Of a stretch of DNA of 64,000 bases, positions 17,394 through 27,772 are shown one piece after another. A model generated the notes under the pieces. The model was not told the DNA's origin. It saw only the letters and a list, made by a program, of their open reading frames with translations, and did not search any database. The DNA lies in assembly GCF_020829625.1 (NCBI RefSeq), contig NZ_JAIVFX010000007.1:253014-317013 (forward strand). Reading direction: 5' to 3'. Position 1 is the first letter of the stretch. Each line of letters opens with the position of its first letter. Both the position numbers and the translations under genes were made by a program. The stretch is from Nostoc sp. XA010 (GTDB taxonomy: Bacteria; Cyanobacteriota; Cyanobacteriia; Cyanobacteriales; Nostocaceae).

Positions 17394-17651
17394 AATTTTA
17401 AATCTCAAATTCGTTTGAAAAAGTTTTTGATGAAAATAAATTAATGCCAGTTACTAACCTTCTAGTTCTTTAAAGAAGCAAGCGATCGCTTTAATTTCCC
17501 GTCTAATCTAAAATTGGTTAACAAACAGTTATCAGTGAACATTTTTCAAATTTTAGCTGACTATTAAGCAAAATTTCTCCACTTAAGAACAGGTAGAAGG
17601 TTTCGCTTGGGGTCTAAAGTCCCATCTTGTACCTGTTAACTGGTAAATGAT

Positions 17652-18623
17652 TTAATAAAGGCGGCTCAGTGTGTACTCAGCTATATTAATCAATGCTTGG
17701 TGGGATTCTGAGGGTGGGAGAACTGCAAGATGTTCAATTGCTAGCTTTGCATGGTGAGCAGCTAACTCTCGCGCCTGCTGTATACCTTGACTATCCTGAA
17801 TTAGTGCTAGTGCTTGCTCTAAATCCCCCTCTTGAGCAAACTCTCGCTCAATTAGCACTTCCAAGGATGGTTTTTGGGCTAAAGCAAATAAAACAGGTGC
17901 AGTCAGATTACCACTTTTAAGATCCGACCCCACTGGTTTACCCAAGGTATCTGTTGTACTGGTGAAATCTAGAATGTCGTCAACAATTTGAAATGCTATA
18001 CCAAAATGACGACCGTAGCTATATAGATGCTCAACAGTTTCTCGCGAAACTTCACTGAGTAACCCAGCAGCTTTAGAACTGTTGGCGATTAATGAAGCTG
18101 TTTTGTAATAACTCTTCTGAAGGTAAGTTTCAATAGAGATGCTAGCATCAAAACGATTCAGTCCCTGCTGGATCTCCCCAGTAGCCAGATCCATAATGAC
18201 TTCTGAGAGGAGTTTTACTACCTCTAAATTGTCCAAGTTTGCTAAATACCAGGACGATTGGGCAAAAAGAAAATCTCCTGCTAATATGGCAATGCGATTA
18301 CCGAACAAACTATGAACGGTAGGAACGCCTCGCCGCACATCTGATTCATCTACCACATCGTCATGTACCAAGCTAGCTGTGTGAATCATTTCTGTAATCT
18401 CAGCTAGGCGGCGATGACGCGGCGTGATGTCTTGTTCTAACATTGTTGCCCGCGATATTAGCAGGACAATTGCTGGTCTGATACGCTTTCCCCCAGCACC
18501 GAATAAATGTTCGGCTGCTGCAAACAGAATGGGGTGGCGATTTCCAACTAGCTGTTTTAGGTTATCTGCTAGTAGTCGCAGGTCTGCTTCCACAGGGGTA
18601 AACAGGGAGGTGGCTGGGGTCAT
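17652..18623 (-). CDS. sds: Solanesyl diphosphate synthase (long-chain polyprenyl synthetase)
   Basis: The 323-residue enzyme has both aspartate-rich motifs of trans-prenyltransferases: DDVVDESDVRRG (first) and DDILDFTSTTDTLGK (second), plus GKRIRPAIVLL, GDFLFAQSSWYLAN and the lysine in GKPVGSDL. It condenses isopentenyl diphosphate units onto an allylic primer to make the C45 side chain of plastoquinone-9. Length is normal for the family. It is on the same strand as murI and amiC upstream, separated by about 1.2 kb that includes a small membrane ORF on the other strand. The chain length is inferred from the cyanobacterial context. Confidence 0.92.
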   Translation of the reverse strand: MTPATSLFTPVEADLRLLADNLKQLVGNRHPILFAAAEHLFGAGGKRIRPAIVLLISRATMLEQDITPRHRRLAEITEMIHTASLVHDDVVDESDVRRGVPTVHSLFGNRIAILAGDFLFAQSSWYLANLDNLEVVKLLSEVIMDLATGEIQQGLNRFDASISIETYLQKSYYKTASLIANSSKAAGLLSEVSRETVEHLYSYGRHFGIAFQIVDDILDFTSTTDTLGKPVGSDLKSGNLTAPVLFALAQKPSLEVLIEREFAQEGDLEQALALIQDSQGIQQARELAAHHAKLAIEHLAVLPPSESHQALINIAEYTLSRLY

Positions 18624-19568
18624 GGATGGGCGGACTCTGACTTAGGTTACGAAAGTTTACATATCCTACACTCATTTTAAGATAACCCTGTGCCAGCGCA
18701 AAGTTTTCATAAGGTAATCCCATTTTCATGAGTCTATAGGTGATACTTAAGGTTAATAGTATATTTGTCAATAAGCAATTATGCTTAATTTTTTGTAACT
18801 CAGGTTTAAAAATAACTTCAAACACGAGTTATAAGTACATGGGAATAAATATCAGCTTAAATTATATTAAGTAGTTTCTCGGTACACCTTTCCCGCCACA
18901 GTTCAAATAAATTAAGGAATATTGCCTATTGACAAAATGAATTCAATTTAAATGAGTCACCAACGAGTCAGATTAAATTTATTCAGGACTGAAGTGTAGC
19001 TACTCAAAAAATTTGAAATTTAGCAGTCGAATAGGCTCAAAATTTAAGGTCGTTGTGTTACGCTAAAATATAGGAATTTTAAATTTTTCAGATATTCACA
19101 CCCCAAAAGTAAGTCATTTAGTAGTTGATTTTACTGACTCGGTGATGTAAGTCTAAAATAATTAGTCGTAGTTTAAAATCAAGGAAATAATTCCTTTAAT
19201 TTTTCCTACGATCCGGGAAAGTCCTGGTTTGGAGCTATGCGATATCCCTATGGGAAGCCGCTACACGTCTTCAGCGCACGTTGAGCGCAAGCATTGCTCC
19301 TTTCACAGCAATGTGAGCAAAAATAAAGCAGATCAAGTAGACCGCAAAGAATCATAGTTTTAGATTGCTTTTTAGGAATCTAACTGCTGTGGGATCTATG
19401 GTCTGCAATAAGTCGTATTAGCGAATAAATTATTTTTCTGTAGAGAATTTTATCTCTATAGGTAATTTTACCATTATGAAGCTACAGCCATCAAGATGCA
19501 CTTGCTTGGCTGAGGTTCTACTAATTTTATGGAATTTTATATTTATTTAGAAAGGTGCTAGTAGAACA
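18624..19568. other. 945-bp intergenic region, no gene recognised
   Basis: AT-rich sequence upstream of sds, with a small dispersed repeat at about 19235-19300 (CTATGCGATATCCCTATGGG type followed by CGC-rich sequence). No conserved reading frame or known RNA was recognised. The length and position leave room for the sds promoter and possibly an untranslated RNA. Confidence 0.4.
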
Positions 19569-19766
19569 ATGATTTACGGAAGTATACCTATGATGATTTT
19601 TATTTTAGCGTCTGGATATTTGTTCACAGTCTACCTGTTGTTAGCACTGGCAAAGCGAACGGGTACAAAGACTGTTCCGACAAGTTTCCCTTCATCTACC
19701 GAAGGAAAACACAAGCAGGAGATATCGGTAAGAGCAAAAGTGACTGAAGCAGTTAATAGTCAGTAG
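19569..19766 (+). CDS. Small membrane protein (65 residues)
   Basis: The product has one N-terminal transmembrane helix (MMIFILASGYLFTVYLLLAL) followed by a basic polar tail ending in TEAVNSQ. The ATG is preceded by GAAAGG about 13 nt upstream. It lies between sds and murI but on the opposite strand. I do not recognise the family; a similar small gene is found in this neighbourhood in Anabaena as far as I recall. A single-pass anchor or complex subunit is possible. Confidence 0.55.
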   Translation: MIYGSIPMMIFILASGYLFTVYLLLALAKRTGTKTVPTSFPSSTEGKHKQEISVRAKVTEAVNSQ

Positions 19767-19795
19767 GGATTGGGGATTGGGCATTGATAAAGAGG

Positions 19796-19872
19796 CTCCA
19801 GGGGCGGGGTGCTGCTCTTGCTGAGGGGAAAACTCTTCTCCCCTGCTCCCTGCCCCCTGCCCCCTGCCTCCT
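19796..19872. repeat. Heptamer-type short tandem repeats
   Basis: Near-tandem copies of CCCCTGC/CTCCCTG (GCTCCCTGCCCCCTGCCCCC) lie between the small membrane gene and murI. Similar heptamer tracts occur at about 25283-25305, 25415-25442, 28515-28545, 37775-37810 and 43038-43081. They are the short tandemly repeated repetitive sequences known from heterocystous cyanobacteria. Confidence 0.7.
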
Positions 19873-20739
19873 TCAATGGAGTTGAGAAATAGCGGTATCA
19901 GTGAAGCAAACCTCTTCAACCATTGGGGTATAGCCTAGCCACTGCACTCCCGACTGGGAAAACTGTTTCGGACAACCACTAACAGCGAAGCGAGTTGGCA
20001 GTGGGAGATGGGTATTTTTTAAGCCTAGTAAGTCTAACTCTTGGGCACAAGCTACTACGACATGAACAGCTGGGTCAATCAGTTGGACATGGGAGGGCAG
20101 GAGCGATCGCAATACTGGTGTAAGGTGGGGATAATGGGTACAACCGTGAACTAAGGTGTCAATTTCCTGCTCTATTAAAGGCTTTAGGTAGGCTCGTGCT
20201 ATTTCAGCAGTATAGGGGTCATGAATCCGGTTTTGCTCGATGAGTGGCACAAACTCTGGACATCCAACTTGCCAGACTTGAACTTCAGGAGCAATTTCGA
20301 TTATTGCGTGCTTATAAGCATTACTCTTAGCCGTAGCGGGAGTGGCAATTACACCAATCCGCTTTCCTTGTTGCACCGCAGCTTTTGCACCCGGTAGGAT
20401 TACTCCTAAAATGGGTATGTTGAATTCCTGACGCACGGTTTCTAGGGCTAGAGCAGAACTGGTATTACAAGCCATAATTACCATTTTTACCTGCTGCTGT
20501 TGTAGCCAGGTAATAATTTCACGCGTGAATTGTAAAATTTCTGCTTGGGAACGAATTCCGTAAGGAAGTCTAGCTGTATCCCCAAAGTAAATAATTGATT
20601 CATTGGGGAGTTGCCGATATAGTTGTCGCAGTACTGTCAGTCCACCCACACCACTGTCAAAGATGCCAATTGGGGCACGTTGGGGTTCTTGCTCGGAAAA
20701 AGTGTCAAGATTCGTTTCAAAGATCGAAGATGAATACAC
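19873..20739 (-). CDS. murI: Glutamate racemase
   Basis: The 288-residue enzyme shows the family signature IGIFDSGVGGLTVLRQL, the two catalytic cysteines in MACNTSSALALE and HGCTHYPHL, and the GDTARLPYG segment. It interconverts L- and D-glutamate, supplying D-Glu for peptidoglycan stem peptides. The start is GTG at 20739. The N-terminal 20 residues are a non-conserved extension. The gene follows two cell-wall amidase genes on the same strand with a 132-bp gap, forming a peptidoglycan cluster with mreBCD about 9 kb away. Confidence 0.95.
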   Translation of the reverse strand: MYSSSIFETNLDTFSEQEPQRAPIGIFDSGVGGLTVLRQLYRQLPNESIIYFGDTARLPYGIRSQAEILQFTREIITWLQQQQVKMVIMACNTSSALALETVRQEFNIPILGVILPGAKAAVQQGKRIGVIATPATAKSNAYKHAIIEIAPEVQVWQVGCPEFVPLIEQNRIHDPYTAEIARAYLKPLIEQEIDTLVHGCTHYPHLTPVLRSLLPSHVQLIDPAVHVVVACAQELDLLGLKNTHLPLPTRFAVSGCPKQFSQSGVQWLGYTPMVEEVCFTDTAISQLH

Positions 20740-20871
20740 AGGCAGATATTAATTTAGGTTTTGGGATTTAAGATACAGAATTTAGCAGACAATCTCCAAA
20801 TTGACCACTAAATTCTGGATGCCAAAGGAGTCTAAATACCACCTTTTAATTAGTAATTTTTACTATATTAA

Positions 20872-22752
20872 TTAGCGCTGTAAGTATTTTAGGATGCCAC
20901 GAGCGATCGCTTCTGCCATCTGATTTTGATACTCTGGTGTTCCCAATCTGGGATTGTCTTCTCGGCCACTCATATAACCTGTTTCTACTAAAATCGAGGG
21001 CATAGAGCTTTTTCTGAGGACGTAGAATCTGGCTTTGCGGGTTCCCCGGTCTTTGATTGTACCGATGTTCTGGAGGATACTATTGCGAACTACTTCAGCC
21101 AGAGCATAACCGCTATCGTAATAATATACTTCTAACCCATTAACATCAGGACGATTATCAACCGAATTAGCGTGAATGCTGACAAATGCAGTTGCATTAA
21201 CTCGCTCGGCAATTTCTACCCGTCCCTGAAGTTCTACGAAAAAGTCAGCATCCCGTGTGAGTACCGCCTGTACACCATTTTGCTCTAAAATTGCTGCTAC
21301 TCTTTTACCAATAGGCAGGATTACGTCCTTTTCTAAAAGTCCGCCTAGACCTGGGGCACCTGAGTCTTTTCCACCATGTCCTGGGTCAATCACAACTAGT
21401 AATTTCCCTCTGGGAACTGAGGGGCGCGGCTGTGGCTGGGAGATAGGACGGGGATTATCTGTGGGGTTTGGGAATTGACTTAGATTTGGCGATGGCAGAG
21501 GAGGTGTGACGCTACCAGAGCGTTGTAATTCTAAAGCCAAAAGCTGGTCGCCAACCTGATTGAGTTCCCCAATTTGTACCCCGGCTGCTGGTTGAATTAA
21601 GACGACGACAGTATTGGATTCTTGTGGTTGCAAACGGACTCGCAGGATAGGGCTATTAGCATTAAAAGTCGGACCTGTAACTCTGGGAGCTAACCGAGCA
21701 TTGTTGATGGTAATGCGGAACAGACCAGAAGTTCTATCCCAGCCTCCTGTAGCAGATAAAGCTTGGTCGCCTCTAATGAGCAGTTGTGTGCCATTACCAG
21801 CCAATTGCACAGACTGAATGGTAGCAGTTGAGGTGTTACTAGATGGCATTGGGCGTGGACTATTACCTCCAGGCAACTGAGCAACGCCACGACTAGGCAG
21901 AACCACAAAACCACCAATGCTGCTAGTGGTTGCTCGCCAATTTTGACTATTTTCGTCCACCTGTAAAGTTATGCGAACAACAGACGGGCTTGTTTGTAGT
22001 TGGCTGAACTGAATGCGATTGACACCATAGCGATTAATCGGTAAATCGCGCTGCCCTAGATTTGGTGATAAAGTAGCGCCAGTAATATCAATGTTAACTG
22101 CCCTTTGATCGTTGCTAGGATTTACCTGAATCTGAGGATTACCACCATTGGTGCGGATGAAAAAACCATCCCCTGTGACTTGTAAGTTCTCAATTTGAGT
22201 AACCCTGGCGGCAAGCATTCTGTTTTTAGGCGGATTGACAGGGTTTGCTGTCACTACGTTGTAAATATTTCTTTGGGAGAACACTGGTGGAAATGTTCTC
22301 GGTGAAGTTTCTGTTGCTATAGCTTGTTCTTGTCGCCCCCCAGTATTTGAGGGGACATTCTCAGCTACTGGCGTAGGTAATTGTACCATCCAGCGATTGC
22401 CAGTTGTGCCAACAAATTGTACTGCCTTGGGGTCAAGAGTATAACCAGGAGTCAGTTCAACGACTATGCGCGTTGTTTGTTCGTCAAATTGCCCAACACG
22501 GATAGCGCGGATTGCACCGCCCACCTGTTGGGTTAACTGCGGACGCCCAAATGTGGTTCCTGGCAAATCAATTACCAAACGAGTGGGGTTAAAAATTAAT
22601 TGTGCTTGGGGTTGAACATCCCCCAAGGTATTAATTTCCAGACGATTTTGGTTGGTATCAAAACGCCAAGATTGTAGTCTCGCGGCCATTGCCGGCGACG
22701 ACAGCATGAAGATAGTTCCAATAGTACTGGATAGTAACCAGTGTAATTTCAC
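20872..22752 (-). CDS. amiC2: AMIN-domain N-acetylmuramoyl-L-alanine amidase (AmiC2-like)
   Basis: I choose GTG 22752 as start: AGGAGAAAGG lies 3 nt upstream, and the product then begins with a signal peptide (LLSSTIGTIFMLSSPAMAA). The longer frame to 22815 would translate the ribosome binding site. The 626-residue protein has two AMIN domains (about 30-140 and 170-400), a Pro/Ser/Asn-rich linker, and a C-terminal Amidase_3 domain with zinc ligands in IDPGHGGKDSGAPG, FVSIHANSVD and the glutamate in VETGYMSG. It cleaves the amide bond between muramic acid and the stem peptide. In Nostoc and Anabaena the second of these tandem amidases drills septal nanopores for cell-cell communication. Confidence 0.85.
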   Translation of the reverse strand: MKLHWLLSSTIGTIFMLSSPAMAARLQSWRFDTNQNRLEINTLGDVQPQAQLIFNPTRLVIDLPGTTFGRPQLTQQVGGAIRAIRVGQFDEQTTRIVVELTPGYTLDPKAVQFVGTTGNRWMVQLPTPVAENVPSNTGGRQEQAIATETSPRTFPPVFSQRNIYNVVTANPVNPPKNRMLAARVTQIENLQVTGDGFFIRTNGGNPQIQVNPSNDQRAVNIDITGATLSPNLGQRDLPINRYGVNRIQFSQLQTSPSVVRITLQVDENSQNWRATTSSIGGFVVLPSRGVAQLPGGNSPRPMPSSNTSTATIQSVQLAGNGTQLLIRGDQALSATGGWDRTSGLFRITINNARLAPRVTGPTFNANSPILRVRLQPQESNTVVVLIQPAAGVQIGELNQVGDQLLALELQRSGSVTPPLPSPNLSQFPNPTDNPRPISQPQPRPSVPRGKLLVVIDPGHGGKDSGAPGLGGLLEKDVILPIGKRVAAILEQNGVQAVLTRDADFFVELQGRVEIAERVNATAFVSIHANSVDNRPDVNGLEVYYYDSGYALAEVVRNSILQNIGTIKDRGTRKARFYVLRKSSMPSILVETGYMSGREDNPRLGTPEYQNQMAEAIARGILKYLQR

Positions 22753-23341
22753 AGTCCTTTCTCCTAATTCACATTCATGGGAGCCGTCAGCCCCTTTGGG
22801 GAAGTCAAAAGTCAAAAGTCAAAAGTCAAAAAATTTACCAAGCCTATAAATAAATTTATTTGCTCAGTACCTTTTTATTTCTGGTCAACATCTCAACATA
22901 TTGGCAAATCCTCACACCGTCACCGCGCACACTTGAGTTTTGCGCTGTTATTAAGACACAGCTAATGGCGTAAAATATAGCACGCTCCTCTGATTTTGCC
23001 ATGCCATGAGCCTATATAAATTTGACTGTCAATTTTAGATTTTAGATTCCTAATTTTAGATTTTTTGATTTTTGGTTCATAGCGGACTATCGCTTTGATA
23101 CACTAACACTCCTTGTGGCGTGAAATAATTCCATCATCGAAAATTTAAAATTCTCAACCTCTATCCCTTTATTGGTGGGGTTAATCCAAAATCCAAAATC
23201 GCTTGGCTTGCAAATCATCAGATGACAATAACAAAGAAGCTACTCCTATCCCGCCGCAAAAATACTTAAATTGTTTACTACTAAATTGGATAAAAATGGT
23301 AAAGATTAGATGTATTTACTCAATAATTTCGACTAAATTAC
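22753..23341. other. Intergenic region between the tandem amidase genes
   Basis: The 589-bp region begins with a stretch homologous to the leader of amiC1 (CATGGGAGCCGTCA, also found at 25253-25266). It then holds AAAAGTC heptamers (22807-22829) and AT-rich sequence. No gene is seen. The second amidase gene probably has its own promoter here. Confidence 0.5.
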
Positions 23342-25228
23342 TTATCTTCTCTTTAGATACTGAAGAACGCCACGAGCGATCGCATCTGCCATTTGCTTTT
23401 GGTAAGCTGAGGTTCTGAGTTTAGCGTTATCATCTCGACCAGTCAAATAACCTGTTTCTACAAGAATAGAAGGCATGGAACTTTTTCTGAGGACAAAAAA
23501 TCTGGCTCGCCGCACTCCCCTATCTCTGACATTTACACTTTGAAGAATACTTTTATGGACAGTGCGAGCTAGACCCAAACCACTGTCGTAATAATACGTT
23601 TCTAAGCCACTGACATCCGAACGACCTGGCCCAACTGCATTAGCATGAATGCTAACAAAGACATCAGCATTCGCTCGCTCTGCTAATTGCACCCGTCCCG
23701 GAAGGGTAACGAAATAGTCAGAATCCCGTGTCATAACTACTTGTACGCCATTCTGCTGCAAAACCTGAGCTATTCTTTTGCCAATAGACAAAATAATATC
23801 CTTTTCGCGTAATCCGCCAAGACCTACTGCTCCAGGGTCTTTACCGCCATGTCCGGGGTCAATCAGGACTACTACTCGTCCATTGGCAAGTGGGCGTTGT
23901 GGTTGTCTTAGGGGCTGGGGATTGGGATTGTTTGGGTCTGGGAATGGTCCCCGGTTTGGCGGTGGTAGCCCAGGTAAAGCAAAGGGTGGTCTTCCGGGGA
24001 GGGCAACAACTCGTCGAGAACCTTGTATTGATACCAAAAGCTGGTCACCGATTTGTTGAGGTTGCCCAAGTTGCACTCCGCCTGCTGGTTGAATTAAAAC
24101 AACGACTGTGTTGGGTTGTTGGGGTTGCAGACGTACCCGGAGAATGGGGCTATTGGCAGTAAAAGTCGGACCTGTGACTCTGGGAGCTAATTTAGCATTG
24201 GTAATTGTGACGCGGAACACACCTAAGGATCTATCCCAGGTTCCCGTGGCAGATAAAGTTTGGTCGCCTCTAATTAGGAGTTGTCTGCCATTATCAGCCA
24301 GTTGTACAGACTCAATTGTTGCTGGGGAGTTGTTGGCAGATGGTCTGCTGGGAAAGGAAGGTGGTTGTGACTGATTGCCAGAATTATTATTTCCACCCAA
24401 TCTAACAACGCGACTAGGTAGAACTACTAATCCACCACTGTTAGTATTAGTTGCTTGCCAGTCAGGGCTATTTTTATCTACCCGCAAAGTCAGGCGAACG
24501 CCAGGAGGTTGGCTTTGTAGTTGGGTAAATTCGACGCGGCTAACACCATGTCTGTTAACAGGGATATTATTCTGTTGCACCAGACGTGGTGATAAAGATG
24601 CGTCAGAGATATCCATGAAAATGGTAGCGCGATCGCGGCTGCGAATTACCCGAATCGGAGAATTACCACCACTGGTGCGGATGAACAACCCATCGCCTGT
24701 TACTTGTAAGCTCTCAATTTTAGTCGCCCCTCGTCTAGTAGTGGCAACCCTTGAAATACTAGGTTGAGGTTCAGTGTCTGGGGTAACAACAGTGTAGGCA
24801 CTTCTGGGAGATAAAGTGGGAGATGAGGCTACTCTATCAACTTCTGGTTTAGGTAATTGCACCCTCCAGCGATCGCCAGTTGTACCTACAAATTGTACTC
24901 GTTTGGGGTCTAAAGTATAGCCAGGAGTCAGTTCCACAACTATACGGGTTGTTTCTGCATCAAACTGCCCAACCCGGATCGAGCGAATTCCACCGCCCAC
25001 CTGTTGGGTTAGCTGCGGACGCCCAAATGTGGTTCCTGGCAAATCAATTACCAGCCGAGTTGGATTGAAAATTAGTTGTGCCTGGGGTTGAACTGTTCCT
25101 ACAGTATTAATTTCCAGCCTGTTTTGATTGGCATCAAAGCGCCAAGATTCCAGTCTCGCAGCCATTACCGGCGACGATAGCATGAAGATAGTTCCAATAG
25201 TACTGGGTAGTAACCAGTGTAATTTCAC
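23342..25228 (-). CDS. amiC1: AMIN-domain N-acetylmuramoyl-L-alanine amidase (AmiC1-like)
   Basis: This is a tandem paralogue of the gene at 20872-22752. Start GTG 25228 is supported by AGGAGAAAG and by the signal peptide that follows (LLPSTIGTIFMLSSPVMAA). The 628-residue protein has the same order: signal peptide, two AMIN domains, a linker rich in Pro and Asn, and Amidase_3 with VVLIDPGHGGKDPGAVG, FVSIHANAVG and VETGYLTG. The two proteins are near-identical over the signal peptide and first AMIN domain and diverge most in the linker. The role is septal peptidoglycan hydrolysis in filament morphogenesis. Sequence in front of the start is also duplicated. Confidence 0.85.
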   Translation of the reverse strand: MKLHWLLPSTIGTIFMLSSPVMAARLESWRFDANQNRLEINTVGTVQPQAQLIFNPTRLVIDLPGTTFGRPQLTQQVGGGIRSIRVGQFDAETTRIVVELTPGYTLDPKRVQFVGTTGDRWRVQLPKPEVDRVASSPTLSPRSAYTVVTPDTEPQPSISRVATTRRGATKIESLQVTGDGLFIRTSGGNSPIRVIRSRDRATIFMDISDASLSPRLVQQNNIPVNRHGVSRVEFTQLQSQPPGVRLTLRVDKNSPDWQATNTNSGGLVVLPSRVVRLGGNNNSGNQSQPPSFPSRPSANNSPATIESVQLADNGRQLLIRGDQTLSATGTWDRSLGVFRVTITNAKLAPRVTGPTFTANSPILRVRLQPQQPNTVVVLIQPAGGVQLGQPQQIGDQLLVSIQGSRRVVALPGRPPFALPGLPPPNRGPFPDPNNPNPQPLRQPQRPLANGRVVVLIDPGHGGKDPGAVGLGGLREKDIILSIGKRIAQVLQQNGVQVVMTRDSDYFVTLPGRVQLAERANADVFVSIHANAVGPGRSDVSGLETYYYDSGLGLARTVHKSILQSVNVRDRGVRRARFFVLRKSSMPSILVETGYLTGRDDNAKLRTSAYQKQMADAIARGVLQYLKRR

Positions 25229-26013
25229 AGTTCTTTCTCCTAATTCACGTTCATGGGAGCCGTCAATGAAGAAGCAGGGGGAAGGGGGCAGGGAGCAGGG
25301 GGAAATACTCCCATCAAGAACTGCTGTGGAATGAAGGGAAAAACATGGGTCTGAGTCCCCCACTTCTATTGAGTAGTTCTCGTTCAGGTGGGGTCAGATC
25401 CCCTTTCTGTTCTATCTCCCCTGCTCCCTGCTCCCTGCTCCCTTGCCTCTTGTTTAATATCTCAACTCATTGGTAAATCATCAGACCGTCACCACCTAAA
25501 CTTGACCTTTGATGCCTTTTTTGATTTTTTAAAATGGTATAAAGACGCGCTTAAATCAGTTAGCAGGTTTCATATGGGACTAAATCCCCATGTGAAGTTT
25601 TCCACCTTCAGAGGTAGGAACTTTGACTCCCAAAGAAGCTAGAAAACTAATAACTGATAACCGTTCACTGATAACTGTTTTTTGTTTTTCGCCATCAATG
25701 TACTAAATAGATAATTCCCATTCTTTTGAGAAGATCTAGCAAAATTTATGGGTGTTACTCCCCAATTACCTGGAAGATTTTCAAATAAAGGCTCACAAGC
25801 CAAGGGAGACTAGAAATAAATAACATTCCAAATGCTGGTAGAAATTATAAACAGACGATTATTCTACAATCAGACGGGACGGAAATTTAGGAAGAGAAGT
25901 TTCCACTGCATAATCGCAAAACCTTTAAAGTATGGTAATAGTACTGAATTCAGAGTCCTAAGTTCTGAGCGAAAATCACTCAGAACTCAGTAAGAATTTA
26001 CCCAAGACTTTGA
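25229..26013. other. 785-bp intergenic region with heptamer repeats
   Basis: Contains the amiC1 leader and two heptamer tracts (AGGGGGCAGGGAGCAGGGGG near 25283; GCTCCCTGCTCCCTGCTCCC near 25420). No coding frame is recognisable. Confidence 0.5.
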
Positions 26014-27492
26014 TTAGCGATCGCTAGATTCTGGGGTTACTTCCAAATTGCCACTGTCATTTGATGCTGGCACTCTTGACTGAGGCGGTTCAATTACTAA
26101 CGAGGTTCCAGAGGAACCATCTAAAATCAGTTGGTCTGAGCCTGAATCCACAGTTTTTGGGTCTGGAAATACAAATCGTAACAAAGGAGGGGCTAAAAAG
26201 GTTGTCAAGATAACCATCATGATAATTGCTGCCCCTAATGGTTTCGAGAGAGCGCCACTGGCTGCACCGACACCAGCAAATACTAATCCAACTTCCCCTC
26301 TAGGAATCATCCCCACACCGATCGCTAAACGGTTGATTTCCGGTTGACCAAACACGCTTAAGCCTGTGATTACTTTACCAAGAATGGCTACTGTGATCAG
26401 GAAAGTTGCCATAATTAAACCTTCCCGATTATCGGGAATTGCTGGGTTTAGCACTCCTAAATCGGTTTTTGCCCCAACAGTCACAAAGAAAATTGGCACC
26501 AGCATATCAGCAATGGGTATGACTTGCTTTTGCAGTTCTTTGCGCTTATCTGTCTCTTCTAAGACTAAACCCGCCGCAAAAGCTCCCAGAATTGCTTCTA
26601 AGTGGATGACGGCGGCAAGGTATGCCATAGCAAAAGCGAAGATGAATGCTGGTATTACTAGTCCACCGCGTGTTTTGAGTTTATTAGCGATCGCTACAAA
26701 GGATTTATTGAAAACATTGCCTAGTAGGATTGCTCCCAAAATAAAACCAGTAGCGCTGATAATCAAATAAATAACTTTGCTGACATCCACCACACCATCT
26801 TTAGCTAGGCTGGCAACTACCGCTAAAACGATGATTCCTAATACATCGTCAATTACGGCAGCACCTAGAATAATCTGCCCTTCTTTAGAATTGAGTCGCC
26901 CCAATTCTGATAGCACTTTGGAAGTAATACCGATACTAGTGGCAGTCAAAGCCGCCCCGGCAAAAATTGCGGGTATAGCAGCAATACCAAACAAAGTCAT
27001 CAGTCCCACAGTACCAGCTGCAAAGGGTACTACTACCCCCACTATTGCTACAACAGTGGCTTGGATACCAACTGCCATTAAATCTTTTAAGTTCGATTCC
27101 AAGCCGATTTCAAACAGTAGGATGATCACACCCAATTCTGCCAAAACCGAAATGACCTCAGACTGCGCTGCAAATACGGCTGGAGTGGCTTCAGGCGTTA
27201 AACCAGCAGTGATTTGAAGGAAGGACATGATCAAAGAGTTAGAACTGTCTGTGCCGCCTTCTGGAAACACCAAAAGGTGAAAAACAGAGATGCCAACTAC
27301 CACACCACCTACGAGTTCGCCTAAGACAGGCGGTAAACCCACTTGGTTTGATAACTCTCCACCAACTTTGCTGGCGAGATAAACGACTACTAAGCTTAGT
27401 AACACTGCTGCTACTACCATTGAACTGTCTGCGGCTTCTGTTGCACTAGCCAGCAGAGGAAAAGAGAAGTTGATTGGATTTAACAAATACAT
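26014..27492 (-). CDS. Na+/H+ (cation/proton) antiporter, CPA2 family
   Basis: The 492-residue protein has 12 to 13 predicted transmembrane helices (e.g. SMVVAAVLLSLVVVYLASKV; FAMAYLAAVIHLEAILGAFA) and the paired aspartates in AAVIDDVLGIIVLAVV, the ion-binding signature of NhaA/NapA-type CPA2 antiporters. GMIPRGEVGLVFA near residue 400 is also typical. A polar cytoplasmic tail of about 50 residues follows the last helix. It most resembles cyanobacterial NhaS3-like antiporters, which work in the plasma or thylakoid membrane in Na+ and pH homeostasis. No operon partner is nearby. Confidence 0.9.
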   Translation of the reverse strand: MYLLNPINFSFPLLASATEAADSSMVVAAVLLSLVVVYLASKVGGELSNQVGLPPVLGELVGGVVVGISVFHLLVFPEGGTDSSNSLIMSFLQITAGLTPEATPAVFAAQSEVISVLAELGVIILLFEIGLESNLKDLMAVGIQATVVAIVGVVVPFAAGTVGLMTLFGIAAIPAIFAGAALTATSIGITSKVLSELGRLNSKEGQIILGAAVIDDVLGIIVLAVVASLAKDGVVDVSKVIYLIISATGFILGAILLGNVFNKSFVAIANKLKTRGGLVIPAFIFAFAMAYLAAVIHLEAILGAFAAGLVLEETDKRKELQKQVIPIADMLVPIFFVTVGAKTDLGVLNPAIPDNREGLIMATFLITVAILGKVITGLSVFGQPEINRLAIGVGMIPRGEVGLVFAGVGAASGALSKPLGAAIIMMVILTTFLAPPLLRFVFPDPKTVDSGSDQLILDGSSGTSLVIEPPQSRVPASNDSGNLEVTPESSDR

Positions 27493-27772
27493 GGGTTCCG
27501 TGAAAATCCTTCTCTTTGATTTTGACGCGTTTCTGAAAAACGTCTATCTATTTCCGCTGTGGCGTACTAGTGTAATTTTTTAGTTTCCAAAAATGTAACC
27601 ATTTCAGCTTTTAACTATGGCAGTGTCAAAGTAAGAACATACAAATTGTATCTAGCGATCGCACTTAAGTTGTGAAAAACTTGTGGTAGCTGTTGAGAGT
27701 CAACAGCTACCACAATATTGCTACATACGTTTATTAAAAACATCTGTGGATACTTTGAGGAGTGCAAATCTT

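Noticed and set aside
24375..24767. 130-residue plus-strand frame and other long frames opposite the amidase genes
   Set aside because: Shadows of the high-GC coding sequence on the other strand, without start signals or family matches.
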